Source: Tildeniella torsiva UHER 1998/13D (lineage in GTDB: Bacteria; Cyanobacteriota; Cyanobacteriia; Phormidesmidales; Phormidesmidaceae). From it: a DNA stretch of 64,000 nt. The translations under genes were made by a program, and so were the position numbers. Below are positions 16,430 through 25,355 of this stretch, in pieces. The first letter of the stretch is position 1; every line of letters starts with the position of its first letter. The stretch spans positions 62,001 to 126,000 of the forward strand of contig JAHHIH010000008.1 of assembly GCA_019358835.1 (NCBI GenBank), read 5' to 3'. The notes beneath the pieces are model-generated. The model did not search any database. It worked only from the letters and a program-made list of their open reading frames with translations, and was not told where the DNA came from.

Positions 16430-17452
16430 TTACTCTTCTACCAACTGAGTCCATTCCGCTAGAGCCAACGCAACCAGATCCTCAAAAGACTCAAACTGTG
16501 GCCGATAACCCAGCAATGGCTCACAGAACTTGGCGTAATCGCCATAGGAAAGATGATAGCTAGAGCTAATCCGGCTTTTCCCTAAGTAGAAGGTGACGCG
16601 CTTCTCTTTAAACCATAGTGAGATGCCTGCCCAAGCCAACCCTTTCACCCGCTCTTTTTTATAGGTACGGCCTGGTGCCCCAAACTCCTTTTTGGGGTAG
16701 GGCAAAACTAGGTATAGCTCAGGCAAACTACTGCCCATCAATGGCAGAAACTCGGCACAGAGCTTGGTTTTGTAAACTTCTTTTTCACCTTTAGCCAAGC
16801 CGTACTGAGTTCGGCTGGAGCGGCCTACCTCCCCCATGCGCTCGTCGAACTCAAGGATCTGAAGTCGCAGGGCCGATACCAGTTCTGCCTGTTCCGGGGT
16901 CATCTGCTCTAGCTGTGCCCGCAAGGACTTAGGTGGCCGCCCGATGACCCGCGCAGGGGTCGTTAGCGCTGGCTCTCCCTCTACAGACCGTAGAAAAGGA
17001 TGAAACTTACGATCTACCTCAACCACTGGCTCTGCTGCTGAGTCAGCGCTGGTAATCTGGAAGCTGAAGTGATCACCATCGCCAGTAATGGTGAATCGGT
17101 AAAACTCAAAATTGAGGCGGTTGTACTCCCGGTCGATGTGGTTGTGGGCATGGAATGTGGGGGCGATCGCTACCAGGCGAATGGGCAGACTGTAGTCTAC
17201 TTGGTCAGCAAAGGGCTGGGCATGGCGCAAGCTGGCGTAGTAGCGGGTGAGCTGCTGCACCACATATCGATCCTCTACATTCTTCAGTTCAAGAACGACA
17301 AGCTGCCGTTCTGGGGTAGTAGCTAGGATGTCGCAGATCTGGCCTTCAATGATGTACTGGCGGGCCAGAGGCTTGAGGTTGAGTAGTGGTTCTAGACTTG
17401 CCCAGATGAATTCTTCCAAGTTGAATTCTGTGTGGAAAGCCCAATCTGCCAT
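16430..17452 (-). CDS. PD-(D/E)XK nuclease-like protein (NucS/DUF91-like)
   Basis: A 340-residue protein. The N-terminal third has an endonuclease-fold active site: D41 in GQICDILATT, then E55-L-K57 in LVVLELKNVED, followed by QLTRYYASL, like NucS/DUF91-type nucleases. The C-terminal part (FLPLMGSSLPELYLVLPYPKKEFGA, YHLSYGDYAKFCEPL) resembles the DUF5655-like region of some predicted transporters and nucleases (weak recollection). The neighbour on the CRISPR side runs the same way, so a defence role is possible but unproven. Confidence 0.6.
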   Translation of the reverse strand: MADWAFHTEFNLEEFIWASLEPLLNLKPLARQYIIEGQICDILATTPERQLVVLELKNVEDRYVVQQLTRYYASLRHAQPFADQVDYSLPIRLVAIAPTFHAHNHIDREYNRLNFEFYRFTITGDGDHFSFQITSADSAAEPVVEVDRKFHPFLRSVEGEPALTTPARVIGRPPKSLRAQLEQMTPEQAELVSALRLQILEFDERMGEVGRSSRTQYGLAKGEKEVYKTKLCAEFLPLMGSSLPELYLVLPYPKKEFGAPGRTYKKERVKGLAWAGISLWFKEKRVTFYLGKSRISSSYHLSYGDYAKFCEPLLGYRPQFESFEDLVALALAEWTQLVEE

Positions 17453-17509
17453 ATTTTTCCTGAGGCTACTTTAAGAAGAATAGCAATTTGACCAAGCTGG
17501 GCTGCTGGG

Positions 17510-18361
17510 TTAACTTACCAGCCGTTGCCAGCCGTGGGCGACATACCCTGCATCGGCTACTACACCAATCAAGTTGACAGGAGTATTAGCAGCCGCGTAG
17601 TAAGCAATTTGCGGTGATAGGTTGTCGATCGCCTCCACCCGACGCTTGGCGGGACGAATGTATATGACTAAAACAGCGCGATCGCCCATGCGCCCTAGTA
17701 GCCGAGTTGCATTATCAATAACACTTTTTTCCCGACGATTGTGGGCTTCGTCCTCTGACAGATTTGCTAGGGCTTGGGCGCTCAGCAGCGGGGCATTCAC
17801 CAGGTCGAGCACCACCACCTGCCCCAACAGATCCACTAAATCGGTTTCGTTCCAGTAGTTGACCCGCTTAAAGCCTCGGGTTTTGAGAAAGGTGGCCTCT
17901 GCTGGAGGCAAAGCATCGCTACCGGGGACAAAATAGTCCACAGTAATATCGCTGATGATGCGCTCCCGACCAATTAGCCGCCTGACACTGTCAATTTCAT
18001 CCTCGACAGCATCTTTAACCTGAGTAGCAATTTTGCGTTCAACTTCTTGCTGCACAATGTCGGCGGCAACTTTGCGGGCATCGCCCAGGCTTTTGCCAAA
18101 GATATAGGTGGCTATACCGCCCAAGGCACCCAACGCTACCAGCAAGAACTTCATCAGGTCTAAGAACTGGTTGAAGCTTTTGCTCAAATCCTCGTTGGAT
18201 TGCCGTAACAGTTCTACCACTTCGTTTGAGGTTAGCGGTGTCGCTGGGGGCGGGGCAGTAGGGGCTGGAGTGGACTGAGGTATCTGAGCCAGTACATCCA
18301 GCATGTGAAACCAATCAGACGGTAACCAGTGCATAAGGTTTGGTGCAGCGTGCTCTGGCAA
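17510..18361 (-). CDS. Membrane-anchored coiled-coil protein with C-terminal Rossmann-like domain
   Basis: A 283-residue protein. A Pro-rich N-terminal part is followed by a transmembrane helix (about residues 68-88, MKFLLVALGALGGIATYIFG), then a long coiled coil (ARKVAADIVQQEVERKIATQVKDAVEDEIDSV). A C-terminal alpha/beta domain has strands ITVDYFVPG, VVVLDLVN, RAVLVIYIRP and VNLIGVVADAG. The layout (anchor, coiled coil, nucleotide-sensor-like domain) resembles some membrane effectors of signalling defence systems, but I recognise no named family. Confidence 0.6.
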   Translation of the reverse strand: MPEHAAPNLMHWLPSDWFHMLDVLAQIPQSTPAPTAPPPATPLTSNEVVELLRQSNEDLSKSFNQFLDLMKFLLVALGALGGIATYIFGKSLGDARKVAADIVQQEVERKIATQVKDAVEDEIDSVRRLIGRERIISDITVDYFVPGSDALPPAEATFLKTRGFKRVNYWNETDLVDLLGQVVVLDLVNAPLLSAQALANLSEDEAHNRREKSVIDNATRLLGRMGDRAVLVIYIRPAKRRVEAIDNLSPQIAYYAAANTPVNLIGVVADAGYVAHGWQRLVS

Positions 18362-18413
18362 TTATAAAGAACTATTGGTTGCTACCGTCTCAAGGAAAGG
18401 TAAACGGCTAGAG

Positions 18414-18581
18414 ATGATGCACGATGTGATCAGGATTCCAGTTACCGGACGCTACCGATTGCTGTGCCGTGATGATGGCGAGCAGGTGGTGCCGGTCAAG
18501 GTGATCTCCCATGAGGACTATAACCCCCTAAGCAGAAGCCCTAAACGATTTCTGAGCAAGCTGCTTTCGAGGAAGCCTTAG
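18414..18581 (+). CDS. Small basic protein, unknown function
   Basis: A 55-codon frame from ATG 18414 (or a TTG at 18375). The sequence MMHDVIRIPVTGRYRLLCRDD...VPVKVISHEDYNPLSRSP looks protein-like with a basic tail. It lies between a divergent gene and the first CRISPR array. No family recognised. Confidence 0.4.
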   Translation: MMHDVIRIPVTGRYRLLCRDDGEQVVPVKVISHEDYNPLSRSPKRFLSKLLSRKP

Positions 18582-18869
18582 CCAAAGGAAAACACAAAAC
18601 CCTATTTTGGGTCACTAGTCATAATTTCACGGCTTTTCTCGCCGCCAGGCAGCATGTTCTCCCTCAGGCTCTGTTTCTTATTGGGGTCTACTGATCGCCA
18701 AAACCCGTATTCTCTCGTTGAAGCCAGCGGGAGCGTTGATATACAAAGGTTTCAGGTGTTTTCAATAGAGCACTATTGCGAGGGAGTGTCATTAGCGGGC
18801 GGGTGGGGTAGACCCCGACGAAAATGGTGGTCTAGAATCGTTGTGTAGTCGGCCTCCCAGAAGCCGACC
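18582..18869 (+). promoter_or_regulatory. Probable leader side of CRISPR array 1
   Basis: These 288 bases contain no gene. They lie upstream of the first repeat in the orientation that places the GAATGGAAAC end as the crRNA 5' handle. The first ~200 bases have AT-rich patches; the part next to the array is GC-rich with short inverted repeats (GTCGGCCTCCCAGAAGCCGAC at 18849-18869). Confidence 0.4.
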
Positions 18870-19691
18870 CTTCCCACTCGCTGGGAAATTAATTGAATGG
18901 AAACGGGTGGCACCAAGCCGGGACCACATTGTGTGCGGTCTTCCCACTCGCTGGGAAATTAATTGAATGGAAACATCGTGGCGCCGGATGAGGCTCACCT
19001 CAAACTTTTCCACTTCCCACTCGCTGGGAAATTAATTGAATGGAAACCATCGCTCATCTTGGCTATTAGTACTTTAGAGGAAGTACTTCCCACTCGCTGG
19101 GAAATTAATTGAATGGAAACATTACTGAAGGTTTCCACTCGCTGCCAATCTCCGTCTTCCCACTCGCTGGGAAATTAATTGAATGGAAACGGGTAAACTC
19201 GCCGTCCGCGTCCACGGGAATTCCAACACTTCCCACTCGCTGGGAAATTAATTGAATGGAAACTCTTCGTTTGGCTCCTCCGCTGGTGGAGCCGGGGCTT
19301 CCCACTCGCTGGGAAATTAATTGAATGGAAACAGTTAGTCTGTTGAGGGTCTGGCGCTGGTTCCGGGTCCTTCCCACTCGCTGGGAAATTAATTGAATGG
19401 AAACCTCGCAGTGCCCCAAGAGATATAGGTAATACCTCCGGCTTCCCACTCGCTGGGAAATTAATTGAATGGAAACGCTTCATATTGAATACACATCGCT
19501 GCAACGAATCCGGCCTTCCCACTCGCTGGGAAATTAATTGAATGGAAACGCGGGAGAAATACAAATCCGACGCTCTTCAAACAACTTCCCACTCGCTGGG
19601 AAATTAATTGAATGGAAACTAACCTAAGCTTCTATCCTCTCAAGAGTTCATAAAATCTTCCCACTCGCTGGGAAATTAATTGAATGGAAAC
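18870..19691 (+). CRISPR. CRISPR array 1, 12 repeats of 35 bases
   Basis: The repeat is CTTCCCACTCGCTGGGAA plus ATTAATTGAATGGAAAC, 35 bases, with an internal TTCCCA/TGGGAA palindrome. Copies start at 18870, 18940, 19013, 19086, 19156, 19229, 19298, 19370, 19442, 19515, 19585 and 19657. All 12 look identical, giving 11 spacers of about 34-38 bases. The end TTGAATGGAAAC is like the cyanobacterial type III-B variant repeat (as I recall for Synechocystis CRISPR3), which sets the plus orientation. Uniform repeats suggest a recently active array. Confidence 0.98.
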
Positions 19692-19770
19692 GGTAACCAA
19701 GGATGCAGAGCTTTACCCGTGCGAAGCAGGACGAAAGGTTAAGTGGCCATGGCATAATTTCAGGCTATAG

Positions 19771-20958
19771 TCACGTTTCTATTTTTGCCTTATACCTTTG
19801 GTTCTCGTAACGACTGGCTAAAGCCAATGCATTTTGAAGATGATTATTAGCCAAGGTATCTGGGGCCAAAATCTTTGCCAAATGCATAAACCGATTTACC
19901 CAGCGGCCAAACTCTTGAAGCGATCGCTCTGGCAGATTCACCGAAAAGTCCACATGAGGCTCTCCCCCATGGTGGCCCTTTTTAACCGTTTGGGTGGGGT
20001 GGCGACGATCGCCCTCCAAAATGAATTCGGCCATGGGGTACCAAAACCTCACTTTCACTGGTACAAACTCCGATTGCCCAGCCCGTTCTTGCTGCTGCTC
20101 TTCTGGGGTACCCAAATAGAGACCCCACCCCTGCTTTAGTAGTTGATGGGCCGCTTCTAGGCTGTGAGTTTGAGCTGCTGTGCCCCGCCCCACCACATCT
20201 AAAACTTTTACCTGTTCACTCAGGCGATCAACACGGGCAAGCTCAAAGTGTTGACTTTGCACCTGCTCAAACAGTAGGTACCAGGCCACATCCGAGTAGA
20301 TCAGCTGAAGTGGGTAGATTTGGAGGTAGCCTGTACCCATGCTGCCATGAGGGTCGCGGTGGCGCAGCACCTCTAATGCCTGTCCCTGGGCGATCGCCCG
20401 CTCTACCGTCTCTAGTTCATGAAACAGGGTACGGCGGTAGTGGCCCTGGGTCATCATGTCTTCGGGGTCGGTGAAGACAATAGTGCGGCTGAAATGGGTA
20501 CGTACTGGATAAAACAACTGGCCGTTAAGTTCTAAGTTGAGGCCACGTAGGCGGCGCTCCAGGCTCTCATAGAGGCGGCGAATTCGAGGATCACCCTGAT
20601 ATTGGGCCTGGGTAGCTAGGGCTTGTAAGCCCGCCTGAAGCTCCTCATGGGTGAGGGCACCAGTCCCCAAGTAGTAGCCCCAGCGGTACATGCGGTCATC
20701 CAGAATCTTGTACCGGCGGAGGGTTCTGAGGTCTTTGCGAATGGTATGGACGGAATAGACCGGCAAGGTAATTTGCAGGCTTTGAGCGACCTGCTCCATT
20801 TCGCTCAGAATGGCTTGCGCTGCATCGTGCTCACCGGGTTTTTCACATTCGGGGTCTCGCCCTCCAATCCCTGGATGCTGCACCAGAGTTGCAATCAGCA
20901 CCATTAATCGCTCAAAGGCATGAGGGTTGACGTAGGAATTTAAACTGACATCGCTCAT
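19771..20958 (-). CDS. WYL-domain transcription regulator, CRISPR-associated
   Basis: A 395-residue protein. An N-terminal winged-helix region (to ~residue 100, with SVHTIRKDLRTLRRYKILDDRMY) is followed by a WYL-type sensor domain (LQIYPLQLIYSDVAWYLLFEQ, FELARVDRLSEQV) and a C-terminal WCX-like extension. WYL proteins next to cyanobacterial CRISPR loci (for example Sll7009) act as regulators. Its position, divergent from cas10 and sharing a 272-base intergenic region, makes control of the cmr operon likely. Confidence 0.9.
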   Translation of the reverse strand: MSDVSLNSYVNPHAFERLMVLIATLVQHPGIGGRDPECEKPGEHDAAQAILSEMEQVAQSLQITLPVYSVHTIRKDLRTLRRYKILDDRMYRWGYYLGTGALTHEELQAGLQALATQAQYQGDPRIRRLYESLERRLRGLNLELNGQLFYPVRTHFSRTIVFTDPEDMMTQGHYRRTLFHELETVERAIAQGQALEVLRHRDPHGSMGTGYLQIYPLQLIYSDVAWYLLFEQVQSQHFELARVDRLSEQVKVLDVVGRGTAAQTHSLEAAHQLLKQGWGLYLGTPEEQQQERAGQSEFVPVKVRFWYPMAEFILEGDRRHPTQTVKKGHHGGEPHVDFSVNLPERSLQEFGRWVNRFMHLAKILAPDTLANNHLQNALALASRYENQRYKAKIET

Positions 20959-21230
20959 TATTTTTGAATGTCAACAAGAAGAAAATATTTCTGAAAAGCT
21001 TGCTCAACCCTGGAAACCCAAATATAGCAACCCTTTATCAAGATGTCGGTTATCTGAAGGAATATCAATTTAAGGGGGCATCAACGCGTTAGCTCTGTTA
21101 GATTAGGCGCGAGCTACGACACTATAAAGGGAAGCACTGTGTCAAAAGCATTCTGGCAAGCAAAGCTCTGGGGGCTGTTAGACGCTCCACTAAAGGAGTT
21201 GCACTGCATCTCTCCACAGGAGGCAGTGGC
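20959..21230. promoter_or_regulatory. Divergent promoter region between WYL gene and cas10
   Basis: No ORF here. On the plus strand TATAAAG near 21122 is a candidate -10 element for the cmr operon. GGAGG with spacing of 7-8 bases to ATG 21231 (CACAGGAGGCAGTGGCATG) is a strong ribosome site. The WYL operator is expected here but I cannot define it. Confidence 0.5.
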
Positions 21231-22799
21231 ATGACTGAAGAGATCTATACAGCAATTAGCTTTGCTCCAGTACAGGGATTCATCGAAAAATCACGCAAAC
21301 TGCGCGATCTGTATGGGGCCTCCGGGCTGCTGTCATATCTAGCCGAAAGGCTCGTGGAGGCAACCCCCGCCAATTGCGAGGTGATTTCTCCAGCCTCGAT
21401 TAACCTGCAACGGGGCATGCCCAACCGCTTACTCATCCGCGGCGACTACCCACGCAACCTGGTCGAGCAAACCTTACTGCAAGCTTGGCAAAGGGTTTTA
21501 GACCAATGCCGTCAATGGGTTGAAACCCGCCTACAAGATTCGTTCCCCAGGGAGAGCTACCACTGGCAAGAGGTCTGGGCCAAGTGGGGTCGCTACCACT
21601 GGGAGATATTTTGGGGCCATGGCGATTCAATTCAAGCAGCCATGAAGGATTTAGAGACTCGTAAGCTTCGGCGCGACTGGGTGGCGGTGAACTGGGTAGG
21701 TGAAAGCTCTAGCTTATCGGGGGTAGATGCGATCGCCTGGCCGGGGCTAGGGGCATTGAACTCAAATCCTGGCTGGTCGTTATCGCCACCAGAACGGCAG
21801 CAGATGGAAAGCTTTTATGAGGCTTTGGCCGCACGACTGAGCAGTTCCAATGCCAGCAATGAGGACACTGTAGGCCGATTTCTGGCTACTAACGAACGAT
21901 TGAGCGTGCCCGAGTTAGTGAAACGGTTGGTGACCTGGCCTCAACTGGCCAGAGAACTGGGCATTAGCGAGCTAGAGAGTGGCTTTACTGATATCCATCG
22001 CAATACCCGCGATGGCAAGGGCCAGTGGACAGGTTGGTTTATGGGGGATGGCGATCACGTTGGCAATTACCTCCAAGACCAGTTGACGCCAATGGGTGAT
22101 GAAGCTGTACAAGGCTTTAGTCGGCAAATGCGGGAGTGGGGACAGAGCTTTAGCCAGTCTCTTTCTCGCGATCGCGGGCGGGTGGTCTATGCCGGTGGGG
22201 ATGATTTTTTAGGAGTCCTATACGGTCAAGCTAGCGATCGCCCCCTGCCCGCTAGCCAAGCGCTGGAGTGGCTCATGGGGCTAAACGCCCAGTGGCAGCA
22301 GCACGGCCACCCTATTACCGTCAGCGTTGGGTTTGTGTGGGTGTCACCTGATGTGCCGCAGCGAGATGTTTTACAGCACTGTCGCCTGGCTCAGAAGCGG
22401 GCTAAGCATCTAGGGCGCGATCGGGTCACGATTCGCATTGTGTTTAACAGTGGTCAGTTTGTGGAATGGACCTGCCGCTGGCTGGACTTGGATGTACTGC
22501 AAAGATACTGCGATCGCAACGGCATGGGCTGGGGCCACAACCCCAACTGGGCTCATATCTTTACCGACTGGGCTGAACTCAAAGCTCGCCACGCCATTCC
22601 CACCCGGCCTAACAATGCCGCTGGGGACAACTTAGCCGCGAACCTAGTGGCGATCGAGTTTTTCGACCTCTACTTCAAAGGCTACGGTCAGCGGTTGACG
22701 AACAATAGCGCCGCCATTCTCGGGTCTATGGACGACCCCCTCGCCCTGATCAACTGGATCAACGGTGCCATTCACACAGGTTGGTACCTGGCCGCATAG
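21231..22799 (+). CDS. cas10: Cas10/Cmr2 without HD domain, cyclase motif intact
   Basis: A 522-residue large subunit of a type III-B-like effector, well below the usual 800-1000. It starts directly in the first palm-like domain (ISFAPVQGFIEKSRKLRDLYGAS), so the N-terminal HD DNase domain is absent. FMGDGDHVGNYL lies in the first half, and the polymerase/cyclase motif is intact as YAGGDDF (G322-G323-D324-D325). From family knowledge this predicts cyclic oligoadenylate synthesis on target RNA binding, but no ssDNA cutting by this subunit. First gene of the plus-strand operon. Confidence 0.93.
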   Translation: MTEEIYTAISFAPVQGFIEKSRKLRDLYGASGLLSYLAERLVEATPANCEVISPASINLQRGMPNRLLIRGDYPRNLVEQTLLQAWQRVLDQCRQWVETRLQDSFPRESYHWQEVWAKWGRYHWEIFWGHGDSIQAAMKDLETRKLRRDWVAVNWVGESSSLSGVDAIAWPGLGALNSNPGWSLSPPERQQMESFYEALAARLSSSNASNEDTVGRFLATNERLSVPELVKRLVTWPQLARELGISELESGFTDIHRNTRDGKGQWTGWFMGDGDHVGNYLQDQLTPMGDEAVQGFSRQMREWGQSFSQSLSRDRGRVVYAGGDDFLGVLYGQASDRPLPASQALEWLMGLNAQWQQHGHPITVSVGFVWVSPDVPQRDVLQHCRLAQKRAKHLGRDRVTIRIVFNSGQFVEWTCRWLDLDVLQRYCDRNGMGWGHNPNWAHIFTDWAELKARHAIPTRPNNAAGDNLAANLVAIEFFDLYFKGYGQRLTNNSAAILGSMDDPLALINWINGAIHTGWYLAA

Positions 22800-22832
22800 C
22801 CCACCCAGCTCCCTCGCTGTTTCACACGCCCT

Positions 22833-23891
22833 ATGTTTACCCACATCATCACCATTTCCCCCTTGGGGTTTCTCTATGGCAGTGCCGGAGCCTTTTTGTC
22901 GCCAGAGAACCTGGTAGGGCGCTCAGGGGCCAAGTTTCCCCCCGATGCTGCCACCCTGGCCGGGCTCCTGTTCAGCGCCAACAAACACAGCGGTGCCCAC
23001 GACCAGGTCACCCTGCGAGATTCGCTGTTTTTGGCTGGGCCCTTTTGGGCCAACGTGGACGACCCCCATTATTTTTATGTACCCGTCCCGCGCCACAAAA
23101 TTCTTGGCAGAGACGACACCGACCAATGGGAGGTACGCAACTATCAGTGGTGGCGCGACGAGGCCGCCCACCCCGACCTGGAGGCCGACTACCACTGGCA
23201 GCGCATCGATACCTGGGACTACACCCCCGACGAAATCAAAGCTAATGGTGCCGCAGCCCAAGACCCCTGGACATTTTTGCCCCTGCTGCACCCCAGCCTA
23301 AAGTCTGATGAACGCAACGTGCGCGACGAAAATGGCCTGTTTTTAGAAAATGCGGTGCAAATGCTGCCCAACCAGTGGGACGGCAGCCAGGCTGAAACCT
23401 GCCTGGTCTACCTCTCTACGGTGCCCCTGGAAGACGGCTGGTACCGCTTTGGCGGTGAAAGTCACCTGGTCGAAGTCGCTAGCCACCCCATTGCCGACAC
23501 CAGCCCTATTGCCGAACTACTGCAACGCCCCATTGACCATGCCTTTGCGCTGTTGGGGCCAGGGCTGTGGGGCTCCACCCACCTATCGCTGCGCTACCCG
23601 CGCCACGCAGACTTTTCCGATCGGCGACCCATGATGTTGACCGATCGCCCCCAGCCCCATCGGTATCGTCTGGGCAGCCAAGCCAAGTCACCCCAGGGTG
23701 AGGCTCTTGCCCCAGCCGGGCGGCTGAGCCGTGGCCGCTACGCTGTACCACCGGGCACGGTGTACCTGTTTAAAGAAGCCATTGGCCGGTCTTGGTGGGA
23801 TTGGCCAGAAGCGTGGTTCCCCAAAGAAGGCTTTTCACTTAAACACCTGGGCTGCAACCTCTGCCTGCCCGTCGATATTTCCAGGAGCTAA
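22833..23891 (+). CDS. cmr3: Cmr3 RAMP protein
   Basis: A 352-residue protein starting at ATG 22833. N-terminal ISPLGFLYGSAGAFL and FPPDAATLAGLLFSAN correspond to the Cmr3 beginning (Asp-Pro-rich capping region and RAMP fold). C-terminal PGTVYLFKEA fits the family's glycine-rich strand. In Cmr complexes Cmr3 binds the crRNA 5' handle and Cas10. The next gene starts 4 bases after its stop. Confidence 0.85.
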   Translation: MFTHIITISPLGFLYGSAGAFLSPENLVGRSGAKFPPDAATLAGLLFSANKHSGAHDQVTLRDSLFLAGPFWANVDDPHYFYVPVPRHKILGRDDTDQWEVRNYQWWRDEAAHPDLEADYHWQRIDTWDYTPDEIKANGAAAQDPWTFLPLLHPSLKSDERNVRDENGLFLENAVQMLPNQWDGSQAETCLVYLSTVPLEDGWYRFGGESHLVEVASHPIADTSPIAELLQRPIDHAFALLGPGLWGSTHLSLRYPRHADFSDRRPMMLTDRPQPHRYRLGSQAKSPQGEALAPAGRLSRGRYAVPPGTVYLFKEAIGRSWWDWPEAWFPKEGFSLKHLGCNLCLPVDISRS

Positions 23892-23895
23892 CCCC

Positions 23896-24900
23896 ATGTA
23901 TTCCAAAGCCTACGGCATTATCAAAACCCTGGCCCCTCTCCATGTGGGCGCTAGCGCTGGTGAAGAAAGCGGCAACCTTAACCTGATCTTCCGCGACCAG
24001 TTTACTCAAACGGGTATTATCCCCGGTAGCTCTATTCGGGGCCGGTTTCGAGCCGATATGCGCAACAACCGCCAGGACTGGTTGGAGAGTCAGCTAGCCG
24101 ACCGTGGTATCACTGTCCCTGAAAATTTTGAGGAGATAACGCAGAATGCCCCATCAGGAGACCGCCAGCCTGATCGAATGTCGATATTGAAATGGCTTGA
24201 ACAGCAAGCTAAGCAGTGGGAGTCAGAGCATGAAGACTCTGATGCCTTTACGGTACCTGTCTCCTACAAAGAAAACCGTTGGTACGGCCACGAATCAGTT
24301 GATAATCAAAAAGATGGTGGCACTACAGAGGCGATCGTTAAGTTTGAGTATGCATCCCTAGTCTGGCTGCCTGTCTTCTGCCCAGGGCAGCCCATTGTCT
24401 GGGTCACCTGCCCCTACCTGCTCAAGCGCTACAAGCGGATTGCTGCGATTGCAGCCGATCTGCCGCTGCCCTACTCGGCCCCCAGCGGCTTGCAGGCTCG
24501 GCCCCTGGGCACAGGTCGCAAGGTGCTGTTCTTCAACCTTGGCTTTTTAGACATCGAGCACGAGGCGGATCTATCCCCCTGGGCAGCAGGGTTCGACATT
24601 GAGCACACCCAAACCGTGGTGGTAGCCGACAACGACATTGCCATTCTGCATGACATGGCCCTCTACCGCCAGAGCCGAGTCAAGCTGGTAGATGACATGA
24701 AAAAAGTGGATACCGACAAGGGAGCCTTTTTCAATGTCGAAGCCCTGCCAGAGGGCAGTGTGCTGGTCTTTCCCATCGCGCTCAAGCACACCGGGTGGCA
24801 ACCCTTTAGGCCAGCCACACCTTCCCAAGAACTCTATTTTGGCGGCCTAGAGTCTGTCGGTTTTGGCCGCTGCCAAGTCACCCTAGGAGGCACGTATTAA
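23896..24900 (+). CDS. cmr4: Cmr4 RAMP, backbone and target-RNA nuclease
   Basis: The track's start at 23731 lies within cmr3; ATG 23896 begins MYSKAYGIIKTLAPLHVGAS, the typical Cmr4 start, and gives 334 residues. The RAMP motif IIPGSSIRGRFRA is at residues ~41-53, and D34 (NLIFRDQF) is placed like the catalytic Asp in Cmr4 (D26 of Pyrococcus). The end GGLESVGFGRCQV is a second RAMP Gly motif. Several copies form the filament and cut target RNA every 6 nucleotides, according to family knowledge. Confidence 0.9.
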   Translation: MYSKAYGIIKTLAPLHVGASAGEESGNLNLIFRDQFTQTGIIPGSSIRGRFRADMRNNRQDWLESQLADRGITVPENFEEITQNAPSGDRQPDRMSILKWLEQQAKQWESEHEDSDAFTVPVSYKENRWYGHESVDNQKDGGTTEAIVKFEYASLVWLPVFCPGQPIVWVTCPYLLKRYKRIAAIAADLPLPYSAPSGLQARPLGTGRKVLFFNLGFLDIEHEADLSPWAAGFDIEHTQTVVVADNDIAILHDMALYRQSRVKLVDDMKKVDTDKGAFFNVEALPEGSVLVFPIALKHTGWQPFRPATPSQELYFGGLESVGFGRCQVTLGGTY

Positions 24901-24902
24901 TC

Positions 24903-25355
24903 ATGGCATGGAATTCCTACGGCCTTGATCGAGAGGCCCAAAAGCTGGTGTTGGCCGCTCGCCAGCGAGATGAAAAATTGCCCAAAGCAGAGCGTTCAAG
25001 GAAGGCATCGCTAAACCAGGGACACAAGATGCGTATGGCCGTTCCCTACGGCCTGGAACGGTTTTGGGGTGAACACCTGCGGCTCCAAGAGAAAGAAACG
25101 AATAAAGCTACCTACTGGAAAGAAACCTGGGAAGCATTTGTGCACATCATGGCTCGGTCAGGGGTCACAATACCCAACGACGCTGTTGGGTATTCGGATA
25201 CCAAGGCCATTCAGGCGATGTCTGAAAAGCTCTGGGTTTTAACAATCGATGACCAGCGATTGGCTCTGGCGGTGCTGACGCAGCTCTGTGATGCGGTGGT
25301 GTGGTGGACACAGCGGTACAAAGGAGGGGCAAAGCTCAATGACTCAGATTCCTGA
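24903..25355 (+). CDS. cmr5: Cmr5 small subunit
   Basis: A 150-residue all-helical protein 2 bases downstream of cmr4. Its position, length and C-terminal helix (ALAVLTQLCDAVVWWTQRYKGG) fit Cmr5, which lines the inner face of the complex. The N-terminus (LDREAQKLVLAARQRD) is rich in charged residues. It overlaps the next gene by 17 bases. Confidence 0.75.
   Translation: MAWNSYGLDREAQKLVLAARQRDEKLPKAERSRKASLNQGHKMRMAVPYGLERFWGEHLRLQEKETNKATYWKETWEAFVHIMARSGVTIPNDAVGYSDTKAIQAMSEKLWVLTIDDQRLALAVLTQLCDAVVWWTQRYKGGAKLNDSDS

Noticed and set aside
22781-23751. Alternate-frame ORFs across cmr3
   Set aside because: Low-complexity Arg/Pro-rich translations in the wrong frame; the cmr3 frame has family motifs and tight spacing with cmr4.
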